Source: Crassaminicella profunda
GTDB taxonomy: Bacteria; Bacillota; Clostridia; Peptostreptococcales; Thermotaleaceae
Direction: 5' to 3'
Assembly: GCF_019884785.1 (NCBI RefSeq)
Contig: NZ_CP082326.1
Coordinates: forward strand, 861,355 to 925,354
Length of the DNA stretch: 64,000 nt
Shown: positions 7,901 through 16,589 of the stretch, piece after piece
How the letters are laid out: each line of letters starts with the position of its first letter
Position numbering within the stretch: the stretch's first letter is position 1
Program-made: the position numbers and the translations under genes
Notes under the pieces: model-generated
Database searches by the model: none
What the model was told of the DNA's origin: nothing
What the model saw: the letters and a program-made list of their open reading frames with translations, nothing else

Positions 7901-8584
7901 TTGAAGCATATTTTTATAGTAGATGATGAAGCAAATATTAGAGAATTAATAAAAAAGTACCTTCAGAAGGAAGGTTATGAAACAACACTTTTTGACAATG
8001 GTAAAAATTTAGTTTCGGAAGTAAGACGACTTCATCCAGATTTGATTGTATTAGATATTATGATGCCAGAAATAGATGGATTAGAATTATGTAGGGAAAT
8101 CAGAAAGATAAGTGATCTGCCAATCATATTTGTATCTGCAAGAGATGAAGAATTTGATAGGATATTAGGATTAGAATTAGGGGCAGATGATTATCTTTCC
8201 AAACCATTTAGTCCAAGGGAATTGGTTGTGAGAATCAAAACAATCCTAAGAAGAGTTGATAAAGGCAATAACCAATATGAATATGACGAAAAAATAGTAT
8301 TAAAGGATATGACCCTATATTGTGATCGAAGATACATAGAAATAAATGATCAAGAAATAAAACTTACAACAAAGGAATACGAATTATTTGAAATGCTGGT
8401 GAAAAACAAAAACATGCCCTTTAAAAGAGAACAGCTATTAGATAAAATATGGGGGTATGATTACATAGGAGATACGAGAGTTGTTGATGATTTAGTAAAA
8501 AGAATAAGAAAAAAGCTAAAGATTCTAAATTCAGAATTAGAAATCACAACAGTTTGGGGATATGGATATAAAATTGATAGCTAA
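7901..8584 (+). CDS. Orphan OmpR/PhoB-type response regulator
   Basis: A 227-residue two-component regulator. The receiver has Asp8-Asp9, phospho-acceptor Asp52 (LIVLDIMMPEIDG) and the KPFSPREL Lys. The winged-helix domain occupies about residues 130-226 and ends in TTVWGYGYKI. The start is a TTG behind GGGGGTGG. No kinase gene is adjacent. It is about 400 bp upstream of the long VWA/ABC operon and is separated from it by a terminator, so control of that operon is possible but not shown. The receiver is similar in wording to the other orphan regulator near 4 kb. Confidence 0.9.
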   Translation: MKHIFIVDDEANIRELIKKYLQKEGYETTLFDNGKNLVSEVRRLHPDLIVLDIMMPEIDGLELCREIRKISDLPIIFVSARDEEFDRILGLELGADDYLSKPFSPRELVVRIKTILRRVDKGNNQYEYDEKIVLKDMTLYCDRRYIEINDQEIKLTTKEYELFEMLVKNKNMPFKREQLLDKIWGYDYIGDTRVVDDLVKRIRKKLKILNSELEITTVWGYGYKIDS

Positions 8585-8627
8585 ATTTAAAAAATAAGAA
8601 TTAAGTTACAAAGTTTTCAAGGATGTG

Positions 8628-8660
8628 AGACTTATATCAAGTGGATGTAAGTCTTTTTTT
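8628..8660 (+). terminator. Terminator after the response regulator gene
   Basis: An 11-bp stem with one mismatch (AGACTTATATC with GATGTAAGTCT), followed by a run of seven T. Confidence 0.85.
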
Positions 8661-8750
8661 GTGGATATAGTAATATTTGTAAATTGCATAAATAGCAGAT
8701 ATAATAGTTGTGATAAAGAGCATAGAAGGACTTTATTTTCACAAAAAATA

Positions 8751-8791
8751 TTGACGAATACTGAAAAAATAGTGTAATATTACACTATAAT
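8751..8791 (+). promoter_or_regulatory. Promoter with 16-bp palindromic operator for the VWA/MoxR/ABC operon
   Basis: TTGACG and TAATAT are separated by 18 bases. AGTGTAATATTACACT is a perfect 16-bp palindrome at 8771-8786 that covers the -10 element, the usual place for a repressor. The outer GTGTA/TACAC half-sites recall operators of YtrA-type GntR repressors, but no such regulator gene is adjacent. The roughly 190-base leader to the first gene shows no convincing small ORF. Confidence 0.65.
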
Positions 8792-8982
8792 AAAAATTTT
8801 ATATAGAGGAGTGTGGTGAATTAATTATTTCTATCCTATGTGACAAAAATGTAAGGTTAAGATAGGTTTTGTAAGGATAAGAAATGGATGAAAGCTTATA
8901 TAATTTATAAAATAAAAATAGAAGGTGAAGAAGAGGCAAGTGGTGTAGCAATGTATAGAATAAAAAAGGCAGGGGGAGCAGC

Positions 8983-11283
8983 ATGACAAATCATATGAAT
9001 AAAAGAAAACTTTTCATGTTTTTAATGATTTTTATAGTGATGATAGGCTTTACTATGACTAGCTATGGAGAAGAAAAGTTTGAAATAGAAGTGAAAGTAG
9101 GATTTGATGGATATTTTAAACATGGGAAAATGACGCCTATTCGAATAAAGATAAAAAATAATGATTTAGATATCAATGGAAAAGTTCAATTACTTCTTGA
9201 AAATGATTCTGAGCCAATGACACATACTGCATTTAGTAAAAAAATAAATATAGCCAAAGGCACTACTAAAAACTTAGATATAAAGTTTTTTATAGATATG
9301 GATATAAAAACCTATGGAAGTAAAATACGAATTGTTGATGACCAGGGGAAAACAGTTTTTGAAAAATATATCAATATTACTGAAAAAATGAATTCTCCTA
9401 GAGATCAAACCATAGGAATTTTTAGTGATGATATAGAAAGTCTTCGCTATTTAGGGTCTGTGTACAGAACCCTTAATAATGGGAAAAAATCTTTTTATGC
9501 TGTAGCAGAAATAAAGGACGTTTTTTATGATGCCCAAACACTAAATAATTTTAATGTAATTGTTATAAACAATTATCCTACACAAAAACTTACAACAGAA
9601 CAAATAAATGCAATAAAAGAATGGGTAAATGACGGAGGAACTCTTTTTGTAGGAACAGGACCGAATAAAGAGAAAACCTTAAAAGGATTACAAAGTATGA
9701 TAAAGACCAATCCTTTTACTAAAGAAGATGATCATAAAAGAAAAGTAGAAAGCAATTCACTTGGAAAAGGGAAAATTATTTTAGCCAGCTTTGATTTAGG
9801 GATGAAACCATTTATTGATTATAAGGAAAAAGAAACATTTATGAGTGAAATATTGAAAGCGGAGCTAAATATTGATGAAAGAATGGATGGAAAATATGAT
9901 GGACAATTTTCTCACAGATTAAGAAATTTAGTCAATTATATTCCACACAATCGATTACCATCTATTAAGATGATTTTTATCATATTAGGACTATTTATAA
10001 TGATTATAGGACCTATCAATTATCTAGTTCTAAAAAAAATAGACAAAAGGGAAAAATCATGGATGAGTATACCTGTCATTGCAGTGATCTTTTTTATAGG
10101 TATTTATGTATGGGGAATCGATACTACATTCAAAGAAGCTTTTGCAAATAATATTTCTATTCTCAAGATTAATGAAGGTACCCATATAGGAAGGGTAGAT
10201 ACGGTAACTGGAATTATGGCAGCACAAAAAGGAGAGGTGGATATTCATGTGCAAAAGAATGTTCATATGGAACCTTTAGATAGAGCCTATAGATATAATT
10301 TTAAAAATAGAAATGGTGATGTTGTATTGGAATACTTATTTGAAGAGGAACAACATACTATTTTCAAAAACCAAGGTCTTTGGGATATAAAAGTCATGAA
10401 TATGCAAAAAAAATATGATTATGAAAAACCTATAAATGTAAAGATGGCATTAAAAGGAACTGGTATAGTAGGGAAAATAGAAAATTTATCTAACTTAAAG
10501 TTAGAAGATGTTGTAATGATTTATGGAAAAGAATTTAAAAAATTAGGGGATATAGAAAAGGGAACAACCAAGGATGCTCAGCTTATATTCAAGAAAAAAG
10601 TAACGAATAAACCTCAAGCAAAGGGATATTATGAGATCATGGAAGGGATTTATCCAGAAAAGAATCAATCATTAGGAAGCAGAATAAACCATGCAGAAAA
10701 TGAAAAAACATTAACTAATGTGATGAAGAGAGAAATTGTAGAGGATGTTTTTGAAGATTATTTAGAAAATGTAGATAGTAGTACCCTTCATATAGTAGCT
10801 TGGAATCAAGAGCCTATAGCAGAGGATATAAAAATTAATGGAAAAATTGTGGATCGAATAGATAGGACATTAATTCTTATTCCAGTTCAAGTAGATTATG
10901 AGAAAGGAACTAAGATAGAAATTCCAACAGGTATGTGGGAGCCTTCGGTAATAGAAAAAAACAAAATACATTTTGAAAAATCTGAAGGGATGTTATGGGG
11001 AGATGGAGATGCAGTTCTTGTCTTTCAACCAAGAATCAATATAGAACTTCAAGTCATGAATATAAGTTTTAAAAATTACTATGTGAACAAAAATTATGAA
11101 GCCTACGTTTATAACTATCAAACTCAAGAATGGGAAAAATATGATAAAGATTATTTGACCATCAATGATACAAATAAAGGAAAATATTATGATGTTAACA
11201 TTGGAACAAAAATAAAATTGGATGTATTAAAGGATGAAGATATACAGATACCAGATTTCTCTGTAAAGGGGGTTGTGAAATAA
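8983..11283 (+). CDS. Large exported/membrane protein at the head of the VWA/MoxR operon
   Basis: A 766-residue protein of no family I can name with certainty. An N-terminal signal peptide or anchor (about residues 8-28, ending near SYGEE) is followed by a beta-rich extracytoplasmic region. A segment near residues 190-230 (VIVINNYPTQKL, WVNDGGTLFVGTG) resembles the glutamine-amidotransferase-like/DUF4350 fold. Two hydrophobic helices near 335-390 then lead into a long beta-rich C-terminal half. GGGGGAGCAGC before the ATG is a good ribosome site. It abuts the ABC ATPase gene, whose ATG begins immediately after this stop codon, so it is probably an accessory subunit of that exporter or of the VWA complex. 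Confidence 0.8.
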   Translation: MTNHMNKRKLFMFLMIFIVMIGFTMTSYGEEKFEIEVKVGFDGYFKHGKMTPIRIKIKNNDLDINGKVQLLLENDSEPMTHTAFSKKINIAKGTTKNLDIKFFIDMDIKTYGSKIRIVDDQGKTVFEKYINITEKMNSPRDQTIGIFSDDIESLRYLGSVYRTLNNGKKSFYAVAEIKDVFYDAQTLNNFNVIVINNYPTQKLTTEQINAIKEWVNDGGTLFVGTGPNKEKTLKGLQSMIKTNPFTKEDDHKRKVESNSLGKGKIILASFDLGMKPFIDYKEKETFMSEILKAELNIDERMDGKYDGQFSHRLRNLVNYIPHNRLPSIKMIFIILGLFIMIIGPINYLVLKKIDKREKSWMSIPVIAVIFFIGIYVWGIDTTFKEAFANNISILKINEGTHIGRVDTVTGIMAAQKGEVDIHVQKNVHMEPLDRAYRYNFKNRNGDVVLEYLFEEEQHTIFKNQGLWDIKVMNMQKKYDYEKPINVKMALKGTGIVGKIENLSNLKLEDVVMIYGKEFKKLGDIEKGTTKDAQLIFKKKVTNKPQAKGYYEIMEGIYPEKNQSLGSRINHAENEKTLTNVMKREIVEDVFEDYLENVDSSTLHIVAWNQEPIAEDIKINGKIVDRIDRTLILIPVQVDYEKGTKIEIPTGMWEPSVIEKNKIHFEKSEGMLWGDGDAVLVFQPRINIELQVMNISFKNYYVNKNYEAYVYNYQTQEWEKYDKDYLTINDTNKGKYYDVNIGTKIKLDVLKDEDIQIPDFSVKGVVK

Positions 11284-12210
11284 ATGCTAAAGATTGAAAA
11301 TTTAACTAAAAGCTATGGAAAATTTAAAGCAGTCAATAAACTTTCATTAACAATCAATGAAGGCGAAATATTTGGATTTGTAGGGCCAAATGGTGCAGGT
11401 AAAACAACAACCATGAAGATGATTGCAACCCTCTTAAAGCCAGACTCTGGTAAAATCTATCTTGATGAAGTAGATCTTTCAAAGGATTTAAAAGGAATTA
11501 GAGAAAGAACAGGCTATATGCCAGATTTCTTTGGTGTATATGATAATTTAAAGGCCATTGAGTATCTTGAGTTTTATGGGGACGTGGCAGGAATTCCAAA
11601 AGAGGAAAGAAAAGATACCATAGAGGATTTATTAGCCCTCGTAGACCTTACCCATAAAAGAGAAGCTTATGTAGATTCTTTATCGAGAGGAATGAAGCAA
11701 AGACTTTGTCTTGCTAGAAGTCTTATTCATAACCCTAAATTATTAATTCTTGATGAGCCTGCATCAGGAATGGATCCAAGGGCAAGGGTTCAGATGAAAG
11801 AGATCTTAAAGGAACTAAAAAGAATGGGAAAGACTATTTTAATCAGTTCTCATATCTTATCAGAGTTAGCAGAGCTTTGTGATAGTATAGGAATCATTGA
11901 GAATGGAAAAATTGTACAAATCGGTTCCGTAGATAAAATTATGAGAAAAGTTTCAAAAGGTAATTTGATTAAAATAAAAATACTGGATCACATGGAAAGA
12001 GCTGTTACTTTATTAAAAGAAGAACCTTTGGTAAAAGATGTTTTTACAGATGAAAATCATATAGAAATTTCCTTTGATGGGGAAGAGAAGGATACTGCAA
12101 AAATCATAAAAAAACTAATCAATAATGAAATCTTGGTTACTTCTTTTAGTCCTATTGAAAGTAATCTAGAGGAAATATTTATGAAAGTTACCAAGGGGGA
12201 AGAAGAATGA
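11284..12210 (+). CDS. ABC transporter ATP-binding protein (ABC-2 exporter type)
   Basis: A 308-residue ATPase with Walker A GPNGAGKTT (about residue 34), signature LSRGMKQRL, Walker B LLILDEPASGMDP and switch His in ISSHILSE. The 80-residue C-terminal extension is typical of CcmA/DrrA-like ABC-2 exporters. It overlaps the permease gene by 4 bases (ATGA), showing translational coupling. The substrate is unknown. Being inside a MoxR/VWA operon, it may move or assemble an envelope component. Confidence 0.93.
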   Translation: MLKIENLTKSYGKFKAVNKLSLTINEGEIFGFVGPNGAGKTTTMKMIATLLKPDSGKIYLDEVDLSKDLKGIRERTGYMPDFFGVYDNLKAIEYLEFYGDVAGIPKEERKDTIEDLLALVDLTHKREAYVDSLSRGMKQRLCLARSLIHNPKLLILDEPASGMDPRARVQMKEILKELKRMGKTILISSHILSELAELCDSIGIIENGKIVQIGSVDKIMRKVSKGNLIKIKILDHMERAVTLLKEEPLVKDVFTDENHIEISFDGEEKDTAKIIKKLINNEILVTSFSPIESNLEEIFMKVTKGEEE

Positions 12211-13070
12211 GAATGAATCCAGTATTAAAAAAGGAATTAAAAACAAGTATGAGAACTTGGAGAATGCCTGCCATGATAACCGTATATACATTATTGTTAT
12301 CAGGATTATTATTTATTGTATTCATGGAAGCTTTTTCATCCTATAGATACTATAGAGGCTTTAGACCTAGTGCTCTTCAAGGAATCTATTTTGCTATTAC
12401 AATGCTACAATTAGTTTTAATAGGGGTCATTGTTCCAACAGCCACAGCTAGTAGTATATGTGGAGAAAAACAAAGGAGAACCTTTGATTTATTAATATGT
12501 ACAAGATTGTCAAGTATTTCTATTGTTCTTGGAAAGTTATGGGCAGCTCTTTCAAAGATGATATTATTACTGATTGTATCTATTCCTATTATCAGTATTA
12601 TTTCTTTATTTGGAGGGGTAGATCTTTACAATATTATACTCTTATATGGTTTTTATATGATAACAGCTATATTATTTGGGAGTATTGGTCTTTGTGCATC
12701 GTCTATTTTTAAAAGGACCGTTACGGCTATTATTGTAAGTGGATTGATTATTTTGTTTTTAGCTGCAGGAACCTTTATTATTGTTGCATTGTGGTATGAA
12801 TTTCATGATTATAAGATGGCCCATACAACGATTGTGTCTTTATTATATATGAATCCTTTTTCAGGATTGAGTGCTATTTTAGATTATCAGCTTGGAGAAA
12901 GTCTCGATCTATTTAGACGGTTAGGGGTAAAAGGTTCTGTTTTAAAGCCCTTATATATCAATATGAGTTTTGATTTAATTCTTTCATGTATTCTTTTATA
13001 TGTTACATCTTTAAGAATTAATCCAATGAAAAAATGTAGCTGGAGAAAAAAGGATGAAGAAAATGCTTGA
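12207..13070 (+). CDS. ABC-2 type permease
   Basis: A 287-residue membrane protein with six or so hydrophobic segments: N-terminal helix after KTSMRTWRMPAM, a helix around LQLVLIGVIVP, the conserved cytoplasmic turn GEKQRRTFDLLICTRLSS typical of ABC-2 permeases, and C-terminal helices. It is coupled to the ATPase gene by ATGA overlap and overlaps the next gene by 17 bases. It forms the membrane half of the exporter. Confidence 0.88.
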   Translation: MRMNPVLKKELKTSMRTWRMPAMITVYTLLLSGLLFIVFMEAFSSYRYYRGFRPSALQGIYFAITMLQLVLIGVIVPTATASSICGEKQRRTFDLLICTRLSSISIVLGKLWAALSKMILLLIVSIPIISIISLFGGVDLYNIILLYGFYMITAILFGSIGLCASSIFKRTVTAIIVSGLIILFLAAGTFIIVALWYEFHDYKMAHTTIVSLLYMNPFSGLSAILDYQLGESLDLFRRLGVKGSVLKPLYINMSFDLILSCILLYVTSLRINPMKKCSWRKKDEENA

Positions 13071-14280
13071 TAAAAAAATCATTGAACTTTTAAAACCTAT
13101 AAGACTTCGGTTTTGTTTGAACCAAAGTATTTGTTATATATCTTATGGATTCCTAGTAGGAGGAAGTATTTCCTTAATGATGATGATTTTCTCAAGGTTT
13201 TATCCAATAGCTTTTATAGGGGGCAAGTTATTAGGACTCTTAGGTGTTTGTAGTCTATTAAGCTTTCTATGGTCTTTATATAAAATGCCTTCCTATGAGA
13301 AAGTAGCTCTTTTAGTAGATGAAAAGGGACTTGAGGAAAGAACCATTACAGCCCTTACCCTTAAAAATGAAGATACAACTATTGTAAAGCTTCAAAAGGA
13401 AGATGCCATTCATCATCTACAAAAATGGGATTTAAGAAAAAATATTCCTATTATTTTCTCAAAAAAAATACTATTAGTAGTAGCCATCCTCATATTAGGA
13501 ATCCTATTGGTAGGATTTATTCCTACTCAATCGGTGATGAAAGCAAGAGTTATAGAAAAGAATAGAGAAAAAATAGAGGAGCAAGAGAAAAAGATTATTC
13601 AAGTAGAGAAAGAAATAAAAAAAGATCATGTTCTTAGTGAAGAAGATCAAAAAGAAATAGAAAAGAATTTAAAAGAGCTCAGAGAGAAGATGAAAGCACC
13701 GGAGAATACAAAGGAGTTACAAAAACAGATTGTTAAAACAAAAAAGGAAATGGAAAAGATTCAAAAAAATATTCAAGATAAAAAAATAGATGAAATCACA
13801 AAAAAATTATTGAATCATGATTTTACAAAAAAATTAGCAGAAAGTATAAAAAATAAAGATTCAAAAGAGCTTAGACAAGCAATGAATGAGATGAACAAAA
13901 AGCTTAAGAATATGAGCAAAGAAGATTTAGAAAAAAAGGCGAAAGAATTAGAAAAATTAGCTAAAATCTTGAAAAACAATAAAGAATTAGCTAAGAATTT
14001 TAAAGAGTTATCTAATACCATTGCACAAAGCATCAATGAGAATCTTTTGGATGAGCAGTTAAAAGAAAGTTTAAATGCTCTAAATGATACATTCAATGGT
14101 CTTATGAATGATAAAAATGTATCGGGTAGTTTGAATCAATTAGCTAATGAATTAGAGAAACTAGAAAATATCGTATCTCAAAATACAAATCAGAATGAAA
14201 ATCAAGATATAGATCAGAATACAAATCATAAACAGACAGAAAATAATAATCAATCTAGTACCAATTTAGGAGGAACCTGA
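13054..14280 (+). CDS. Membrane-anchored coiled-coil protein, ends at an in-frame TGA
   Basis: 408 residues up to the stop. Two N-terminal transmembrane segments (about residues 26-75) and a third (about 143-165) are followed by a very long charged coiled coil (about 170-360) rich in Lys and Glu, then a Gln/Asn-rich linker. The frame does not really end here: after the TGA at 14278 the same frame runs open to 14709 through a Gly/Ser/Asn linker into a compact C-terminal domain. The gene therefore looks like one 551-codon ORF with an internal nonsense codon, perhaps a mutated GGA Gly codon in the linker. Family unknown. Position between the exporter and MoxR suggests a structural partner of the complex. 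Confidence 0.8.
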   Translation: MKKMLDKKIIELLKPIRLRFCLNQSICYISYGFLVGGSISLMMMIFSRFYPIAFIGGKLLGLLGVCSLLSFLWSLYKMPSYEKVALLVDEKGLEERTITALTLKNEDTTIVKLQKEDAIHHLQKWDLRKNIPIIFSKKILLVVAILILGILLVGFIPTQSVMKARVIEKNREKIEEQEKKIIQVEKEIKKDHVLSEEDQKEIEKNLKELREKMKAPENTKELQKQIVKTKKEMEKIQKNIQDKKIDEITKKLLNHDFTKKLAESIKNKDSKELRQAMNEMNKKLKNMSKEDLEKKAKELEKLAKILKNNKELAKNFKELSNTIAQSINENLLDEQLKESLNALNDTFNGLMNDKNVSGSLNQLANELEKLENIVSQNTNQNENQDIDQNTNHKQTENNNQSSTNLGGT

Positions 14281-14709
14281 AGTAGTAGTGGACAAAGCAC
14301 TGGTCAGTGCGAAAGCAATTCAGGAAATAGAAATGCTCAAGGAATTGGTAGGAATGGAGCAGGAAATGGAAGCTCTTCTAGGGTAGAAAGTGGTGGTGTC
14401 AATGGACAAGCTACAGGAGGGTCTAAGGAAGGCTCCACAAAAGAAATAAAGGAATATGAAAAAATATTGGCTCCAGAAAATATAGGTGGACAAGGAAAAA
14501 ATTCACAAATAAAAGGGACTCTTAATGAGAGGGGAAGTAAGGACTTTATACAAGTAAAAAAAATTGGAGATACACCAGGAGAATCCGTAAATTATGAGGA
14601 GGTATTAAAAACTTATAAAGAAGGAGCCTATGAGGAGCTTCATACGAAAGAAATTCCTGAAAGTATGAAGGCCATTGTGAAGGAGTATTTTACTGAGTTG
14701 GACCAATAA
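14281..14709 (+). pseudogene. Detached C-terminal part of the coiled-coil protein (same frame after the TGA)
   Basis: This stretch is in the same frame as the preceding coding region and has no stop until the TAA at 14707. It encodes about 60 residues of Gly/Ser/Asn-rich linker and then a C-terminal domain with GTLNERGSKDFIQVKK, VNYEEVLKTYKEGAYEEL and IPESMKAIVKEYFTELDQ. The last block looks like a conserved end domain seen in large proteins of Firmicute MoxR/VWA operons. An internal TTG at 14467 opens a separate 80-codon frame but has no good ribosome site. It is expressed only with read-through, after reinitiation, or not at all. A sequencing error is possible. Confidence 0.65.
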
Positions 14710-14739
14710 AAATATTTAAGAATCGTTTGGAGGATAAAA

Positions 14740-15726
14740 ATGGATATTACAGAAAAGGATATCAATCATTTTATTGATAGAATCAATGGAATAAGAGCAG
14801 AAATCAGTAAAGGAATTATAGGACAAAAAGAGATTATTGATCAAATGCTCATTGCCATATTATGTGAAGGAAATGTTCTTTTAGAAGGGGTACCGGGTCT
14901 TGGAAAAACCCAATTGGTAAAGACTATTGGAAAAGTCCTCGATTTAGATTTTTCAAGAATACAATTTACACCAGATTTGATGCCTGCAGATGTGGTAGGA
15001 ACCAACATAATGCAAAATAGTCAATTTACTTTTCAGTCAGGACCTGTATTTAGCAATATGGTTTTAGCAGATGAAATCAATCGTGCTACTCCTAAAACAC
15101 AAAGTGCCATGCTCGAAGCCATGCAGGAAAAGACAGTAACGGTAGGTAATAAAACACATATTTTACCAAAACCATTTTTTGTACTTGCTACTCAAAATCC
15201 TATTGAAATGGAAGGAACCTATCCCCTTCCAGAAGCACAGATGGATAGATTTTTATTTAAATTAGATGTAAAATTTCCGTCTATAGAGGAACTTACAGAT
15301 ATTGTAACCCTTACAACGAATAAAGAACAAGAAGAGATAAAAAAAATAACGGATGGAAAAGAATTGATGAAAATGATGGATATAGCAAAGGAAATTCCTA
15401 TAGCAAAGCCTGTGTTAGATTATGCTATGAAAGTCATCATAAGCACTCATCCTGAAAGTCAAAATTCTCCTGAAATTACAAAAAAATATGTAGCCTTTGG
15501 TGCCAGTCCTAGGGGAGCTCAGGCCATTATTAAAGCTGCTAGGGTAAGGGCACTTATGGAAGGTAGATACAACGTTTCCTTTGAAGATATTAAACAGATG
15601 GCCTATCCAGTTTTAAGACATAGAATCTTATTAAATTTTGAAGCCATGAGTGAGAATATTACTAGTGATCATGTGATAAAGGAAATCATCTTAGATGCAC
15701 AAAGGAAAGATCCTCATGGACAATAA
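14740..15726 (+). CDS. MoxR-family AAA+ ATPase
   Basis: A 328-residue chaperone-like ATPase with Walker A EGVPGLGKTQ (about residue 48), Walker B VLADEINRATPKTQSA, sensor 1 LATQNPIEMEGTYPLPEAQ and arginine-finger region MDRFLF. The C-terminal lid carries the typical GASPRGAQAIIKAARVRAL block. MoxR proteins act with DUF58 and VWA partners to remodel or activate protein complexes. Here DUF58 follows with overlapping codons. The ATG has TTTGGAGG at a good distance. Confidence 0.96.
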   Translation: MDITEKDINHFIDRINGIRAEISKGIIGQKEIIDQMLIAILCEGNVLLEGVPGLGKTQLVKTIGKVLDLDFSRIQFTPDLMPADVVGTNIMQNSQFTFQSGPVFSNMVLADEINRATPKTQSAMLEAMQEKTVTVGNKTHILPKPFFVLATQNPIEMEGTYPLPEAQMDRFLFKLDVKFPSIEELTDIVTLTTNKEQEEIKKITDGKELMKMMDIAKEIPIAKPVLDYAMKVIISTHPESQNSPEITKKYVAFGASPRGAQAIIKAARVRALMEGRYNVSFEDIKQMAYPVLRHRILLNFEAMSENITSDHVIKEIILDAQRKDPHGQ

Positions 15727-16585
15727 AATAATAGATAGTACTCTTTTAAGAAAGCTTGACCGATTAAAGCTAAATACAAATCTATTATTGAATCAAGGAT
15801 ATAATGGAGGACGAAAATCAAATGGGAAGGGTTCCTCCATTGAATTTTCTGATTACAAAGAATATGTTCTAGGAGATGATTTTAGAAAAATTGATTGGAA
15901 TGCTTATGGAAGATTTCAAAAGCTTTATGTAAAACTTTTTGAAGAAGAAAGACAAGCATCTGTGAATATTTTTTTAGACACATCCCTTTCTATGGATTTT
16001 GGGAATCCTAAAAAGTCATTGATTGCTAAAAAAATAGCTTCTGCTCTTTCTTATATAAGCTTATCCAATCTAGATGCAGTAAATATTTATAGTAATGGAG
16101 AGAACGAATTAAAGGAGACAGGTTATTTTAATGGAAAAAATACCTTTCAAGGATTATTGAAAAATATGGAAAAGGCAAGCTTTTTCAGTAAAAATGACTT
16201 ATTTCAATTCATAAAGAAAAAAAATTATAAAAAGGGAATAACCATGATCTTATCTGATTTATATAGTGATTATGTTGAAGAAAGTATTAAGTATCTATCT
16301 TATAAAAATCAGAGGATTATCGTACTACATGTTTTAAGTAAAGAGGAATTAGCACCAGATTTAAAAGGGGATTTGAGGTTTATTGATAGTGAGACAGAAG
16401 AAGAGAAGGATGTATCTGTAACAAATCCTGTTTTGAAAGCTTATGAAAAGACTTTGAAAAATTTTATTAGGGAGCATAAAGAAATTTGTAGAAAATATGG
16501 ATGTAAATATATTCTTGTATCTAATGAGATTTCTATAGAGGAAATATTATTTGATCAATTAGTGAAACATGGAATTTTGAGGTGA
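15716..16585 (+). CDS. DUF58 domain protein (VWA-like MoxR partner)
   Basis: About 289 residues. The DUF58 core is GSSIEFSDYKEYVLGDDFRK followed by IDWNAYGRFQKLYVKLFEEE. The VWA-like metal site is present as LDTSLSMDFG (DxSxS). The start chosen has AAGGAAAG 5-8 bases upstream. An ATG 21 bases earlier is in frame but lacks a good site. The gene overlaps the MoxR gene by 11 bases, so the two are translationally coupled, as usual for this pair. Confidence 0.93.
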   Translation: MDNKIIDSTLLRKLDRLKLNTNLLLNQGYNGGRKSNGKGSSIEFSDYKEYVLGDDFRKIDWNAYGRFQKLYVKLFEEERQASVNIFLDTSLSMDFGNPKKSLIAKKIASALSYISLSNLDAVNIYSNGENELKETGYFNGKNTFQGLLKNMEKASFFSKNDLFQFIKKKNYKKGITMILSDLYSDYVEESIKYLSYKNQRIIVLHVLSKEELAPDLKGDLRFIDSETEEEKDVSVTNPVLKAYEKTLKNFIREHKEICRKYGCKYILVSNEISIEEILFDQLVKHGILR

Positions 16586-16589
16586 TAGG

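Noticed and set aside
8799-8984. 61-codon minus-strand ORF in the operon leader
   Set aside because: Leu/His/Ser-rich antisense of purine-rich leader sequence without a start signal.
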